Source: Malus domestica (taxonomy: Eukaryota; Streptophyta; Magnoliopsida; Rosales; Rosaceae). From it: a stretch of DNA of 64,000 nucleotides. How positions within the stretch are numbered: the stretch's first letter is position 1; the number at the start of each line of letters is the position of its first letter. The notes under the pieces were generated by a model. It was given only the letters and a program-made list of their open reading frames with translations. It ran no database searches and was not told the origin of the DNA. The stretch covers positions 7,501-71,500 of the forward strand of contig NC_091676.1 in assembly GCF_042453785.1 (NCBI RefSeq). The letters are read 5' to 3'. Position numbers and translations under genes: made by a program. Shown in pieces: positions 38,295-48,650 of the stretch.

Positions 38295-41200
38295 ATGGGA
38301 AGCGAAGGAAGCCACAGCACACAGAATGACACCCCCCTTGCACATAGTGCGAAACAACGAAAGAAGGAAGGAAAACGAGTTCTTCTTCAAGCTAAAGTCG
38401 ATGAGTTGGAAGCTCAGAACAACAAGATAGCAATGAGGAATGAGGTCCTCCAGGAGCAATATGAGAAGCTCTTCGAGACACTCCACGAAGCTAGGCAAGC
38501 TCAGACACGCGAGCTTGTTGCCCCCGTGGAAGTCAACCATCAACTGGGTGCCCTCCAACATGGAGGGTCACATGCATTCGACATAGATATCCCTGATAGG
38601 GAACAGATTACCCCTCGACTTGATAATCAACATGAGGCTTCTCTTAACCCAGTTGCTTCGACCCGAACCATGAGAAGTGGAGGGAGACACCTCTTTACTG
38701 AAGGGGCAGAAGGATCGAAAGCCGTCTTTCGCGATTGTCGGGATTTCCTGAAGCAACGTCGAGAGAATTCCATCCATATAAGCTCAAAGATTAATGACCC
38801 AAGGATTTCTGAGAGACTCGGTCCCCTGCCACGGCCCAAGCCGGCCACCAATTTGGGGAAGGGGCAACAAGTCCCAGAGAGACATGAGGGTACAGGGGAC
38901 TCAGAGGTGTTCCGACAGACATACCCTGGAAGCCAGTACAGCGAGTCCAGGGAAAAATCACATGCCCTTGATCAAACCTTCCTAATTCCAAGAGGAGATG
39001 GAGATTTACGAAAGAAAGCTCCAGTGACACATAACTCCGCTCAGGACCCCCTTGTCCTACAACTTCTTGAGGAAGTAAACAAGTTGAAGGCTGAACGTCA
39101 GGCTGAAATACCTGATTGGAACCAACCCAGGCCTGACCCTCTTACAAGGAGGATCCTCAACACCCCCCTTCAAGCAAAGACAAAGCAAAAGCTTGGCTTG
39201 CAACTTTATACTGGAAAAGAGGACCCGATTGAGCACCTTAACCTCTTTGAGTCCACCATGGCATACCGGATGCACACCGACGAAGAGCGATGTCTTCTCT
39301 TCCCCTCCACCCTCTCTGGTGGAGCTCTAAATTGGTATTGTCGTCTTACACCTGAGACGGTAGACTCATTTGAGGAATTGAGGAAACTATTTGTTTCCCA
39401 ACACATTTTCCAAACCGATCGCTTGCACTCTGCAGATGACTTGTACACTATCCGCCAGAAGCCAGACGAGTCATTACGTATGTATGCTGGCCGCTTCAGC
39501 CATGAATACTCCCGGTGTGCCGAGGCAGATGACAAGACTGCCCTCAAAGCCTTCACGGCAGGCCTACGTGATTGTTTCTTTAAATACATGATCAATGCCA
39601 ATACTTGGAAGACTTACTCTGAGGTGATGGCGCAGGCTTATAACCATGCCTCCGCCGAGGCAAAGACATATCAGGAGAAACCCCCTACAACCATCCTTTA
39701 TCAACAAGTGGGAGGTGGAAGCCAGACTCACCTAAATGAGAAGACCTCGACTTCCCAAACAGCAGTGGCACCTCCCCATGCCTTGCATAATGCTTCACCG
39801 AATCAACAGACATATCAATTTCAAGGCAAGAGGAAGGATTTCCATCCTCACCACTCTCCTTTCAGTAAAAAGAGTAAGGGACACTATCCCGATAACCAAG
39901 GGTATCGCCACAATAACGCTCGCCCCCAGGCAGTCAATGCAGTGGGTCAAACCCGCGTCAAGATACCCCCTACCCCAAGGTATGAGACATACACGCCCTT
40001 GAATGCCACATGCGCGGCCATTTACCCCAGCATAGCTCACCTGATACCAAAACCAAAGCCGAGGCACCCAGATTACACGCCCCCGAATAACGCGGGCACG
40101 TTTTGTTGCTACTATGAGCATAACGGCCATGATAGCGAGAAATGTATCATCCTCCGTGATCGTATTGAAGCTTTGGCACGAGAAGGAAAAATTGATCAAT
40201 TCCTTCTTCACCCTCAAAGGGATAACCGTAACCAACGCCAGGTGAATGTCATATATTCCATAAGCGGCGGCACACCCATATCTGAATCTTCCAATAGGGC
40301 CATGAAAAACAGTGAACGAAGTCTGAGGCCTGGTCACCAAGTGTTTCACGTGGAAGACATCAGGGGAGGGAAGTATCAAAAACCTAACTGGGATCCGATA
40401 TGTTTCTACCCTGAGGAAGAAAGAGGCATCATCTACCCTCATAACGACCCATTGATCGTGGAGGCTCACATAGCCAACTTTGATGTTCGACGAATCCTCG
40501 TAGACACAGGGGCTTCGGTCAATATCATGTTTGCCGAAGCTTTCAGGGCGCTCAGTGTAGCTGAACACTTGCTCGATCGCTCGATTTCTCCTCTGATAAG
40601 CTTCTCCGGTGATATCGTGCAACCCTTAGGGAGCATACATTTACCCTTTACTATTGGTACAGGCCCTTACACGGCTACCATTACCACTAACTTCCTAGTG
40701 GTTGACTGCCCAACGGCATACAATGTCATCTTTGGGCGCACAGGCATCAATGATCTCAAGGCTATGGTATCCACGCATATGCTGTTGATGAAATTTCCAA
40801 CCCCCCATGGCAACGGCTACATCAGAGGAGATCAGCTTAGTGCACGATCATGTTACAACACTTCAGTTAAGCAACAACACTTGCCCGGACCCAAGGAAAC
40901 CCTGTCTGTACATGACCAAGTCACAAAGACCAGCCTAGATGAAGCGAACTTGGATCTTCCTGATAGCAACAATCAACCCGATGATCCTCGAGATGACTCT
41001 TTCACCCAGCAAGCCCAACCTGCTGAAGAGTTGGAGAAGGTACCTATCTCAAGAGATTATCCAGATCGCATGGTGAAGATTGGCACCACATTGTCACCAC
41101 CCCTTCGGTTAGCATTGATATCTTTTTTGAAAGAGAACACTGAAGTCTTCGCCTGGTCATACGAGGACATGCCAGGCATCTCTCCCGATGTCATCTGTCA

Positions 41201-44200
41201 TCGTTTGAGTATTGACCCCAAGATCAAGCCGGTGAGACAGAAGCGAAGATCTTATGACGCTGAACGATACGAGGCAATGAAAGCAGAAGTTGAAAAACTC
41301 AAAGGCATAGGCTTTGTCCGCGAAGTCAATTACCCGACATGGGTAGCAAATGTGGTCCTTGTTAAGAAAAATCCGACCAAAGAAAGTCTTTTGCTTCAAA
41401 AGGTCTTGTGGAGAATGTGTGTTGACTACACCGACCTAAACAAAGGGTGTCCGAAAGATAGCTTCCCTCTTCCTCTTATTGACAGACTTATAGACTCTAC
41501 GGCCGGGTGTGAACTCCTGAGCTTCATGGATGCTTACTCAGGATACAACCAAATCCTCATGAACCCTTCGGATCAAGAACACACAGCCTTCACTACCGAC
41601 AGAGGACTATACTGCTATAAAGTCATGCCTTTCGGCCTAAAGAATGCAGGAGCAACTTATCAGAGACTAGTCAACTCAATGTTCGCCGAGCAGATTGGGA
41701 AGAGCATGGAAGTTTACGTTAATGATATGTTAGTCAAGAGCAAACATGCTGACCAACACATCACCAACCTATCTGAAACTTTCACTATTTTGAAGAGGTA
41801 TCGAATGAGGTTAAACCCCAACAAATGTGCCTTCGGCGTAGGCTCTGGCAAATTCTTAGGTTTCATGATTAGCCAACGAGGCATTGAAGCTAATCCCGAG
41901 AAAATCAAAGCAATCCTCGACATGAAGGAACCGGTAACTTCAAAGGACATCCAGAGCCTTACTGGCAAGGTGGCAGCCTTAACCAGGTTCATTTCTAAGG
42001 CCACAGACAAATGTGCTCCCTTTTTTAAAGCACTTAAGGGAAGTAGGAAGTACATTACATGGACTGATGAATGTGCCGAGGCATTCAAAAACCTCAAGGA
42101 GTACATGAGTAAAGCCCCTCTACTCTCCAAGCCCGAGGTAGGAGACATTCTCATTATCTACCTATCGGTATCAGCTTCAGCCGTAAGTTCCGTTCTCATT
42201 CGAAAGGATGGGAATATTGAGCGACCTGTCTACTATGCTAGCAAAGCCCTACAAGATGCGGAGACACGATACTCCAACATTGAGAAATTAGCTCTAGCAT
42301 TGGTCATGTCTGCTCGGAAACTTCGCCCTTATTTCCAAGCACACGCCATCATCGTGCTTACCAATCACCCTCTTCGACAGATACTCCAGAGTCCTGACAC
42401 GTCTGGGCGAATGATCAAATGGGCGATAGCATTGGGTGAGTTTGACATCTCCTACCAACCAAAACCAGCCGAAAAAGGTCAAGCAGTAGCAGATTTCATT
42501 GCCGACTTCACATATCCGGTTGACATTGCTTCTACACCTGAAGCAGTGGCTTCATTACCCCCGGAAGCTCAGAAGGTAGAATTAACGACCTCAGCATGGA
42601 GTCTGTATGTTGATGGCTCATCCAACCAACAGGGCTGTGGAGCGGGACTAGTCTTGACTACGCCCGACAAAGTAGCAATGGAGTATGCTCTTCGTTTCAA
42701 ATTCAAGGCATCAAACAATGAGGCCGAGTATGAAGCCCTTCTAGCAGGATTACGTTTGGCCAAACACCTCGGGGTTAAACAAATTGATATTTTCAGTGAC
42801 TCCCAATTAGTGGTCAACCAGGTTACCAACAACTTTGATGCTAAGGACAGCTCCATGGCAGCATATCTTGCGCAAACACAACTTTTGCTCAAGCACTTCC
42901 ACTACCAGATCACCCAAGTTCCTCGAGCGGCAAACAGTCATGCAGACGCCCTGGCTCGCCTCGCCTCAGCTGTGGAAGACAAGATTGGAAGAAAAATTCA
43001 TGTTGAACTGTTGGCAACACCAAGCACCATGGCCGCAGAAGTATGCAACTTACAACAGGGGGATAGTTGGATCACCCCGATCTATAATTTCCTTGCTCAT
43101 GGCACCCTCCCAAATGATAAAGTCCAGGCTAAGCAAATTCGATACAAGTCTACCCGCTACCTGATCATCAATGATCAACTCTATAAGCGAGATTTTAGCC
43201 TGCCATACTTAAGGTGTCTTACGCCTGCCGAGGCGGAAATCGTCCTTCGGGAAATACATGAGGGAGTCTGTGGAGATCATGCTGGATCTCGGTCCCTAGC
43301 ACACAAGACTTTTCGCCAAGGATATTACTGGCCAACACTCCACCAGGATGCCATCAAAGTATCCCGCTCATGTGACAAATGTCAACGATATGCAACTATT
43401 CCTCATTCCCCTCCAGAGCCTCTTACTCCTATGATCAGCCCTTGGCCCTTCGCCCAGTGGGGACTTGATTTGATCGGCCCAATGCCGGCAGGGAAGGGCA
43501 AAGTCTGTTACGCAGTCGTTGCAGTGGACTACTTCACAAAGTGGGCCGAAGTAGAACCCTTGGCAACCATTACTGAGGCAAAGATAGAAGACTTCGTGTG
43601 GAAGAACATCCTTTGTAGATTCGGCATTCCCAATGCGATAGTCACTGACAATGGGCGACAGTTTGACAACAAGAAGTTCAGGTTGTTCTGCTCTAAGTTC
43701 AACATCAACTTATGCTTTGCCTCTCCAGCTCATCCCCAGTCTAATGGACAAGTTGAGGCCATCAACAAAATAATCAAGCGCACTTTGAAAACCAGCTTGG
43801 ACAAAGCTAAAGGCTGTTGGCCAGAATTTGTACCCCAAGTTCTTTGGTCATATCGCACTTCATATCGGACTTCAATAGGAGAAACTCCATTCTCACTTGC
43901 CTTTGGCACAGAGGCGGTTGTCCCTGTTGAGCTCGAGCAAGCAACATTCCGAGTCCAGAACTACATTCAAAGTGAAAATGACAAACAACTCACCCTCAAC
44001 TTGGATTTAGTCGAGGAACACAGAAACCAAGCTCACTTGAGGAATGTCGCCTACAAGCAGCGCATCTCCAACTATTATGACTCTAGGGTCAAGCTTCGTT
44101 CTTTCAAAATAGGAGACTGGGTCTTAAAGAAAAGATTACTCTGCGACAGAGTCCCGAGTGAAGGCACACTTAGTCCAAACTGGGATGGACCGTATGAAGT

Positions 44201-44303
44201 CATTGGCATCAGTCGCCCTGGCTCTTACACACTTAGAAGCTCCGATGGCAAGACCCTTGGCCATCCATGGAACGTTGATCACTTGAAGTACTACTACAAA
44301 TAG
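38295..44303 (+). CDS. Tat gag-pol polyprotein, unbroken frame, RT motif YVND
   Basis: The single frame of 2002 codons encodes the whole replication machinery. Start at MGSEGSHSTQND is the first ATG inside the element body. Domains: gag (about residues 290-450, GKEDPIEHLNLFES and GALNWYCRL), CCHC-like knuckle C-X2-Y-X4-H-X4-C (604-617, first-H position Tyr), aspartic protease LVDTGAS (active Asp 737), RT (about 960-1190, RMCVDYTDLNKGCPKDSFPLP), first RNase H (about 1230-1400, with SVSASAVSS at the usual first acidic site), second RNase H (about 1435-1570, YVDGSSNQQG, NNEAEYEALLAGL, SDSQLVV, NSHADALARL), HHCC finger and integrase with Asp 1725, Asp 1785 and Glu 1821 (D-X59-D-X35-E). The RT box reads Tyr-Val-Asn-Asp (Asn 1143, AAT at 41721), where two aspartates are expected, so RT is probably inactive. 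No stop or frameshift is present. Confidence 0.93.
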   Translation: MGSEGSHSTQNDTPLAHSAKQRKKEGKRVLLQAKVDELEAQNNKIAMRNEVLQEQYEKLFETLHEARQAQTRELVAPVEVNHQLGALQHGGSHAFDIDIPDREQITPRLDNQHEASLNPVASTRTMRSGGRHLFTEGAEGSKAVFRDCRDFLKQRRENSIHISSKINDPRISERLGPLPRPKPATNLGKGQQVPERHEGTGDSEVFRQTYPGSQYSESREKSHALDQTFLIPRGDGDLRKKAPVTHNSAQDPLVLQLLEEVNKLKAERQAEIPDWNQPRPDPLTRRILNTPLQAKTKQKLGLQLYTGKEDPIEHLNLFESTMAYRMHTDEERCLLFPSTLSGGALNWYCRLTPETVDSFEELRKLFVSQHIFQTDRLHSADDLYTIRQKPDESLRMYAGRFSHEYSRCAEADDKTALKAFTAGLRDCFFKYMINANTWKTYSEVMAQAYNHASAEAKTYQEKPPTTILYQQVGGGSQTHLNEKTSTSQTAVAPPHALHNASPNQQTYQFQGKRKDFHPHHSPFSKKSKGHYPDNQGYRHNNARPQAVNAVGQTRVKIPPTPRYETYTPLNATCAAIYPSIAHLIPKPKPRHPDYTPPNNAGTFCCYYEHNGHDSEKCIILRDRIEALAREGKIDQFLLHPQRDNRNQRQVNVIYSISGGTPISESSNRAMKNSERSLRPGHQVFHVEDIRGGKYQKPNWDPICFYPEEERGIIYPHNDPLIVEAHIANFDVRRILVDTGASVNIMFAEAFRALSVAEHLLDRSISPLISFSGDIVQPLGSIHLPFTIGTGPYTATITTNFLVVDCPTAYNVIFGRTGINDLKAMVSTHMLLMKFPTPHGNGYIRGDQLSARSCYNTSVKQQHLPGPKETLSVHDQVTKTSLDEANLDLPDSNNQPDDPRDDSFTQQAQPAEELEKVPISRDYPDRMVKIGTTLSPPLRLALISFLKENTEVFAWSYEDMPGISPDVICHRLSIDPKIKPVRQKRRSYDAERYEAMKAEVEKLKGIGFVREVNYPTWVANVVLVKKNPTKESLLLQKVLWRMCVDYTDLNKGCPKDSFPLPLIDRLIDSTAGCELLSFMDAYSGYNQILMNPSDQEHTAFTTDRGLYCYKVMPFGLKNAGATYQRLVNSMFAEQIGKSMEVYVNDMLVKSKHADQHITNLSETFTILKRYRMRLNPNKCAFGVGSGKFLGFMISQRGIEANPEKIKAILDMKEPVTSKDIQSLTGKVAALTRFISKATDKCAPFFKALKGSRKYITWTDECAEAFKNLKEYMSKAPLLSKPEVGDILIIYLSVSASAVSSVLIRKDGNIERPVYYASKALQDAETRYSNIEKLALALVMSARKLRPYFQAHAIIVLTNHPLRQILQSPDTSGRMIKWAIALGEFDISYQPKPAEKGQAVADFIADFTYPVDIASTPEAVASLPPEAQKVELTTSAWSLYVDGSSNQQGCGAGLVLTTPDKVAMEYALRFKFKASNNEAEYEALLAGLRLAKHLGVKQIDIFSDSQLVVNQVTNNFDAKDSSMAAYLAQTQLLLKHFHYQITQVPRAANSHADALARLASAVEDKIGRKIHVELLATPSTMAAEVCNLQQGDSWITPIYNFLAHGTLPNDKVQAKQIRYKSTRYLIINDQLYKRDFSLPYLRCLTPAEAEIVLREIHEGVCGDHAGSRSLAHKTFRQGYYWPTLHQDAIKVSRSCDKCQRYATIPHSPPEPLTPMISPWPFAQWGLDLIGPMPAGKGKVCYAVVAVDYFTKWAEVEPLATITEAKIEDFVWKNILCRFGIPNAIVTDNGRQFDNKKFRLFCSKFNINLCFASPAHPQSNGQVEAINKIIKRTLKTSLDKAKGCWPEFVPQVLWSYRTSYRTSIGETPFSLAFGTEAVVPVELEQATFRVQNYIQSENDKQLTLNLDLVEEHRNQAHLRNVAYKQRISNYYDSRVKLRSFKIGDWVLKKRLLCDRVPSEGTLSPNWDGPYEVIGISRPGSYTLRSSDGKTLGHPWNVDHLKYYYK

Positions 44304-44704
44304 ACTCACGATGTACAAGTGTTGAGCTATAGCCGTTCGGCATCCTATGTAATGAAGGTCATTTGGCAATGAATTCAATAAAGAGGTAATTTAGCCAACT
44401 CAGCCCTCACTCTTTTACATTCCTAGCAAGGGAACACTCAAGTGTTGAAACCTCAAAGCAGATATATCCAACACGAAACAAAATCTAAGTATGTGTCGAC
44501 AAGACTATACAAAGAAAGGAACAACCAAACAATGGCTTATATCCAAACAATAGATCTATTCATACATAGCCAAACATGCATTAATAATAGTGCAAACACT
44601 CATAAACACCTAAAATCCAAAACTCTCAAGCTTATAACATGGGCACATGTTATACACACATCAGACTACTACATCCAGAATACATGCAGATAGTAAAGAC
44701 ACTG
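44304..44704. other. Spacer between pol and the antisense gene
   Basis: Non-coding A-rich sequence in which the convergent sense pol and antisense gene transcripts would both terminate. Small frames here have no domain content. Confidence 0.6.
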
Positions 44705-46991
44705 CTATTCATTCTCATCTGAAGCCGAACCCCTGGCAGTATCACTCCGCGTCCTACCATCATCCTCTGCATCCCCAAGATCCTCTTCACCATGCTGAGT
44801 CTGTGCATCAGCACTACCTTCATTATCAGACTCATCTTCGCTGCTAGGATCAACAGCAAGGACAAATGTCTCGCCCTTTCGATGATGCTCATCTATATCT
44901 TCGTGGTATTTTCGAAGAATGCTCCCATCATCATAACGATCAAGGACGGCCATCCATTTCCTTTTTTCAAAGCGAGCTTCTTGAGCACAGTAGGGTTTAA
45001 TAGCAAGATGAAAGGTCGAAGAACTTAAGTATTCTTGCACAGCAGCCTCCCTTTCAGTTGGAATGCTCTTCTCCAGTTCAGAAATCTCAACTAAGGCACC
45101 ATCCAATTCTCCCCTAACCTTGGATACTTCCAAGGTAGCCACCTCCAACTGTTTTTTAGTTGCCTCAAACAATTTCTTAAGCCTTAGGTTCTCACCATTT
45201 CGCCTTTTCAAGCTCTCCATGGTTTCGTCCTTCAGTTGGAGAGCCTGAGTCAAAAGTCCCTTATTCCTTCGGGCCTCGTCCACAAGCTGCTTATTCTCCT
45301 TCAGTTTTGCCTTGTACCGCTCAACCTCTTGCAGTCTGTCGTGATACTCGGCCATGACCTGCATGGCAAGACGATCATCACTACCTAAATAATGATAATA
45401 AAGAGGAAAAAGTAAGGAAATGACAAAGTAACACTCACATATGAAGACAGCTTCAACATCCGGTCGCAATCCGATTCATCCTTAGCTAAGGGCTCTCCGA
45501 GCTCATCGAAGGCGAATCGACGCCCTGCCAAGCAATTGTTGATATCCCCAAAATCCTTTGGCCGCGTGGCAACCCTCAAGTCCTTCCACGGGACACTGCC
45601 AACTCTTTCCTTGCCTTTCCCCTCATGGCGGGAACCAGGATCACTTTCCTGGACAGTGTGCTCCATAGTAAGAGGATGAGGCAACAGTCGGCTCCCTTCT
45701 CCTGCAACTACGGCAGCAGCATTTTCAACGGCCTCGACTCCAGTCTTCCTAAAGGCAGGCCCCTTAAGGACCCCATCTTGGGACTTAGGTCTAACGGATG
45801 GTTCCCCTCGGAACTTATGAATTTTCTTATGCGGTAGGATGTCTTCCGAAGGAACTAACACTGGTGCTTTCCTTTTATGGGTGTTAGTCCCTGTTTTCTT
45901 GCTTACCTTCTCCACTGCATAAGGAAAATCAAAATAAGAAATACAACTTTCCAAATAAAGTAAGGAATTGAGCTAAGTTTACATGAAGGATACAACTTAC
46001 TCGATCGTCCCTGGCTCTCGGAAACTAAGGGTTGGAAACCGTACCGACGAAATAAGGGTCGTAGCTTGCTTAAGTGTCTATCCTCTTTGGGCACCCTCAA
46101 CACCTTCTCTATGTCAGATAGCTCCTGCCCAAACAGTTGGATGGTGCCCCGCGTCACTACATGAAGCAAAGTGTTAGAAGCAAGAAAAGACCACAACAAA
46201 TAGCAAATAGTACGAACGGTTGATACGTTACAACCTACAGTCTGGAAGTGAGTAAGCACACGTCGCTCAAGCGTGACACCCTTATCATACTCCCAATCAT
46301 TATACAGAAAGCACCAACGGTTTTTCCATGTGTAGTATGCCTTTTTCTTACCATACACAATACGCTCTCTCTCACTCCGACATGCACACTCGGCATAACC
46401 AGTGCATGATTTTGCTGGGCGCATCTTGTAACAGTAACGCAACTGATGGAAGGAAGGCTCACACAACCCACACTCCATCCAAATGATATAAAATCCAATC
46501 AAAGTATCCCAGAAACCAGGATTGAGTTGCCCAGGTGCATATCCGATCAAAGATAACATCTTTTGCAACCACGGATGTAAAGGTAGTCTCACCCCTAAAG
46601 TCAGTAATATCTGGGTGTAGAACATAACATGACCCTGGGGAGGCTCAGAAGGCCATTCTTCATCATGTACCAAACGTATCCCTACACTACGAGGGATATT
46701 ACATGACTGCCTTAGCGCCTCAACCTGCTTCTCATTATCTAACAAGTTATTCTTTAGATGGTCTGCTGTGAACTCAGAGCGAACTATGCGTATGGCATCA
46801 AAAACAACCCCCTCACCCAACGCCATGGAGGAAGAACTAGCAATAGCTAAAGTTTGACGGTTGGGAAGATCATCCAATGTTTCTCTAGTACCGGACTCTA
46901 ACAAAGACCCTGAAGACTCCGACATTGCAGACTCAGACTTAGAGCTAAAGCTAGAAGAGCCCTCATCACTAGAACTTCCAGGCTCTGACAT
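44705..46991 (-). CDS. Antisense spliced gene of the Tat element, plant-transposon-protein type
   Basis: Antisense to gag-pol. Modelled exons: 46991-46239, 46124-46001, 45914-45439 and 45358-44705, phases 0, 1 and 0 at the junctions, 669 codons (668 aa). The N-terminal half (about residues 60-290) carries DEEWPSEPPQGHVMFYTQIL, LRLPLHPWLQKML-like wording (VRLPLHPW), PGQLNPGFWDTLIGF and a WKNRWCFLYNDW segment. This is the pattern of the 'putative gypsy type transposon' domain (PF04195-like) of extra ORFs in Tat elements. Residues about 455-560 form a Lys/Glu/Leu-rich coiled coil (RLQEVERYKAKLKENKQLVDEARRN region). The C-terminus is acidic (SSEDESDNEGSAD). The first intron is in frame if retained. 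No function is established; capsid or RNA-packaging accessory roles have been discussed for such ORFs, which is inference. The splice model needs transcript support. Confidence 0.65.
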
Positions 46992-47164
46992 CTACAATAA
47001 GAAGAAACAAATTCTATCACTACATGCATGATCAAAACATAAGGAAGTTCCTATATTACCCACATGAAGATGGTGCAAAGCGATTCCGGAACCCTTCTCA
47101 ATCAGAAAGCAATCCGTCTTCCACAGTCACTACAAAACAAGCAAATGAAGACCGTGTCAAGCGC

Positions 47165-47165
<1 letters not shown>
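46992..47165 (-). promoter_or_regulatory. Presumed leader/promoter of the antisense gene
   Basis: The stretch between the antisense start codon and the A33 tract must hold the leader and core promoter of the minus-strand transcript, unless transcription begins in the repeat array. No TATA motif is convincing on the minus strand. Confidence 0.3.
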
Positions 47166-47199
<34 letters not shown>

Positions 47200-47560
47200 A
47201 GCTTCATCCAAAAAGCTTCACCCGAAAAGCTTCACCTCCAAAGCTTCACCCACAAAGCTTCACCTAAAAAGCTTCACCCACAAAGCTTCACCCAAAAAAG
47301 CTTCACCCGAAAAGCTTCACCTCCAAAGCTTCACAAGGGCCCAAAGCTTCACTTAAAAAAGCTTCATCTACAAAGCTTCACCTAAAAAAGCTTCACCTAG
47401 AAAGCTTCATCTACATACTTTCACCATCAAAGCTTCACCATCAAAGCTTCACCTAGAAAGCTTCATCTACAAAGCTTCATCTACAAAGCTTCACCATCAA
47501 AGCTTCACCTAGAAAGCTTCAACACCAACGCCTCACCTACAAAGCTTCAACACAAAACCT
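47166..47560. repeat. A33 tract followed by AAGCTTCA minisatellite
   Basis: A run of 33 A is followed to about 47560 by more than 20 copies of an approximately 15-bp unit with core AAAGCTTCACC, variable at the spacer (TCCA, CACA, TAAA, ATCA). Each unit carries a HindIII-type AAGCTT. The array is non-coding on either strand in the sense of conserved proteins; frames through it read Lys-Leu-His-Pro repeats. Confidence 0.9.
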
Positions 47561-48030
47561 TGCTCCAAATAAACAAATTTTGTTCACAAAACCTAAACAT
47601 TTTTTGTTTTACACCCACAAGGGCCCAAAATCTTCCTTCTTATTTATTCACTTATATATGTTCCCAAACATATTATGATAGATCAAATAATAATTCAAAG
47701 TCCAAAATTTAGTTATGGACAAAAATACAAGCAATTCACCAGTACTGAAGTTGCTACAAAAACTGGAATCTTCCCCAGCCTAGAAATCCAACAAAGCTTC
47801 GCCTCCTTTTCTCTATCAAATTTTTGCAGCTGCTGCTTCTCTCCAATGGAGCTGAATTTTGGACACCCTCTAGTTCTTGAGCAGATGAACAACTTTCAAG
47901 AAGGAACCATTTCTGTTTGAGCCACGGAAATTAAAGTGTTGAAGCTCCAAGCATGACAGTCGGATTCTTGCAGATTTCGAAGCTGCTGTGATGTTTCGAA
48001 GATCTGGAAATATTTAACCATTAGTTCATT
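47561..48030. other. Non-coding internal region of the Tat element
   Basis: AT-rich sequence with no recognised domain or repeat. One 81-codon plus frame (47675-47920) has no similarity that I recognise. Confidence 0.5.
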
Positions 48031-48450
48031 CTGAATTTTTGATATGTTATGAAAGAGACGATGAGGAACAACTTCAATGAAGAAAGCATGCTGATCTGAA
48101 CAATAGAAAATGGAGTTTCGAAGCTCACAACAAATCTGATGGGTTGACAGAAAAATAATAACCAGTCATTCATCATACCTGAATTTCTTGAGTTATACAG
48201 CTCCGAGGGATCTCAATTTTGGATATGTTGTAGTTCACAAGTTAAGGAACAACTTCGCTGAAGAAAGTATGTTGATCTAAGCAAGAGAAAATGGAGTTTT
48301 TGAAGCTCACAACAGGTCTGACGTGTTGACAGACAAATGATGAACAATCACTCGTCGTACCTGAATTTCTAGAGTTGTACTGATCTGATGGCTCTCAAAT
48401 TTGGATATGTTGTAGTTAAGGAATTAAAGAACAACTTTCATGAAGACAAC
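48031..48450 (+). repeat. Tandem repeat of about 185 bp, 2.3 copies
   Basis: The segment containing GGATATGTT, GAACAACTTC, GAAGAAAG, AAAATGGAGTTT, GAAGCTCACAACA, GTTGACAGA and CCTGAATTTC recurs with a period near 185 bp (starts about 48039, 48219 and 48405, the last partial). Copies differ at many positions. Confidence 0.8.
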
Positions 48451-48537
48451 TTTGTGATTCGAGCTACAGCTGATGGTCTTATATTGAAAACCAATTCAGG
48501 TTGTTAGGGGAAATGAAAACCAATTCCACCAAAGAAA

Positions 48538-48650
48538 CATCATTATGATGTTTCATCATTATGGTGTTTTCATCATTATGATGCTTTCATCATTGTGATG
48601 CTTCCATCATTGTGATGCTTCCATCATTGTGATGCTTCCATTATGATTGT
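48538..48650 (+). repeat. 19-bp tandem repeat, core CATCATTGTGATGCTTC
   Basis: About six direct copies of an 18-19-bp unit with minor changes (ATTATGATG to ATTGTGATG). Each unit includes a short palindromic CATCATNNTGATG, so the array could also form hairpins. Confidence 0.85.

Noticed and set aside
39206..40622. Long minus frames of 131 and 275 codons inside Tat gag
   Set aside because: They mirror the sense gag frame and have no independent domain or splice structure, unlike the antisense genes further down.
47200..47560. Regular AAGCTTCA units with variable spacers, superficially CRISPR-like
   Set aside because: Units are only about 15 bp with spacers of a few bases, diverged, in a eukaryotic retrotransposon; this is a minisatellite.
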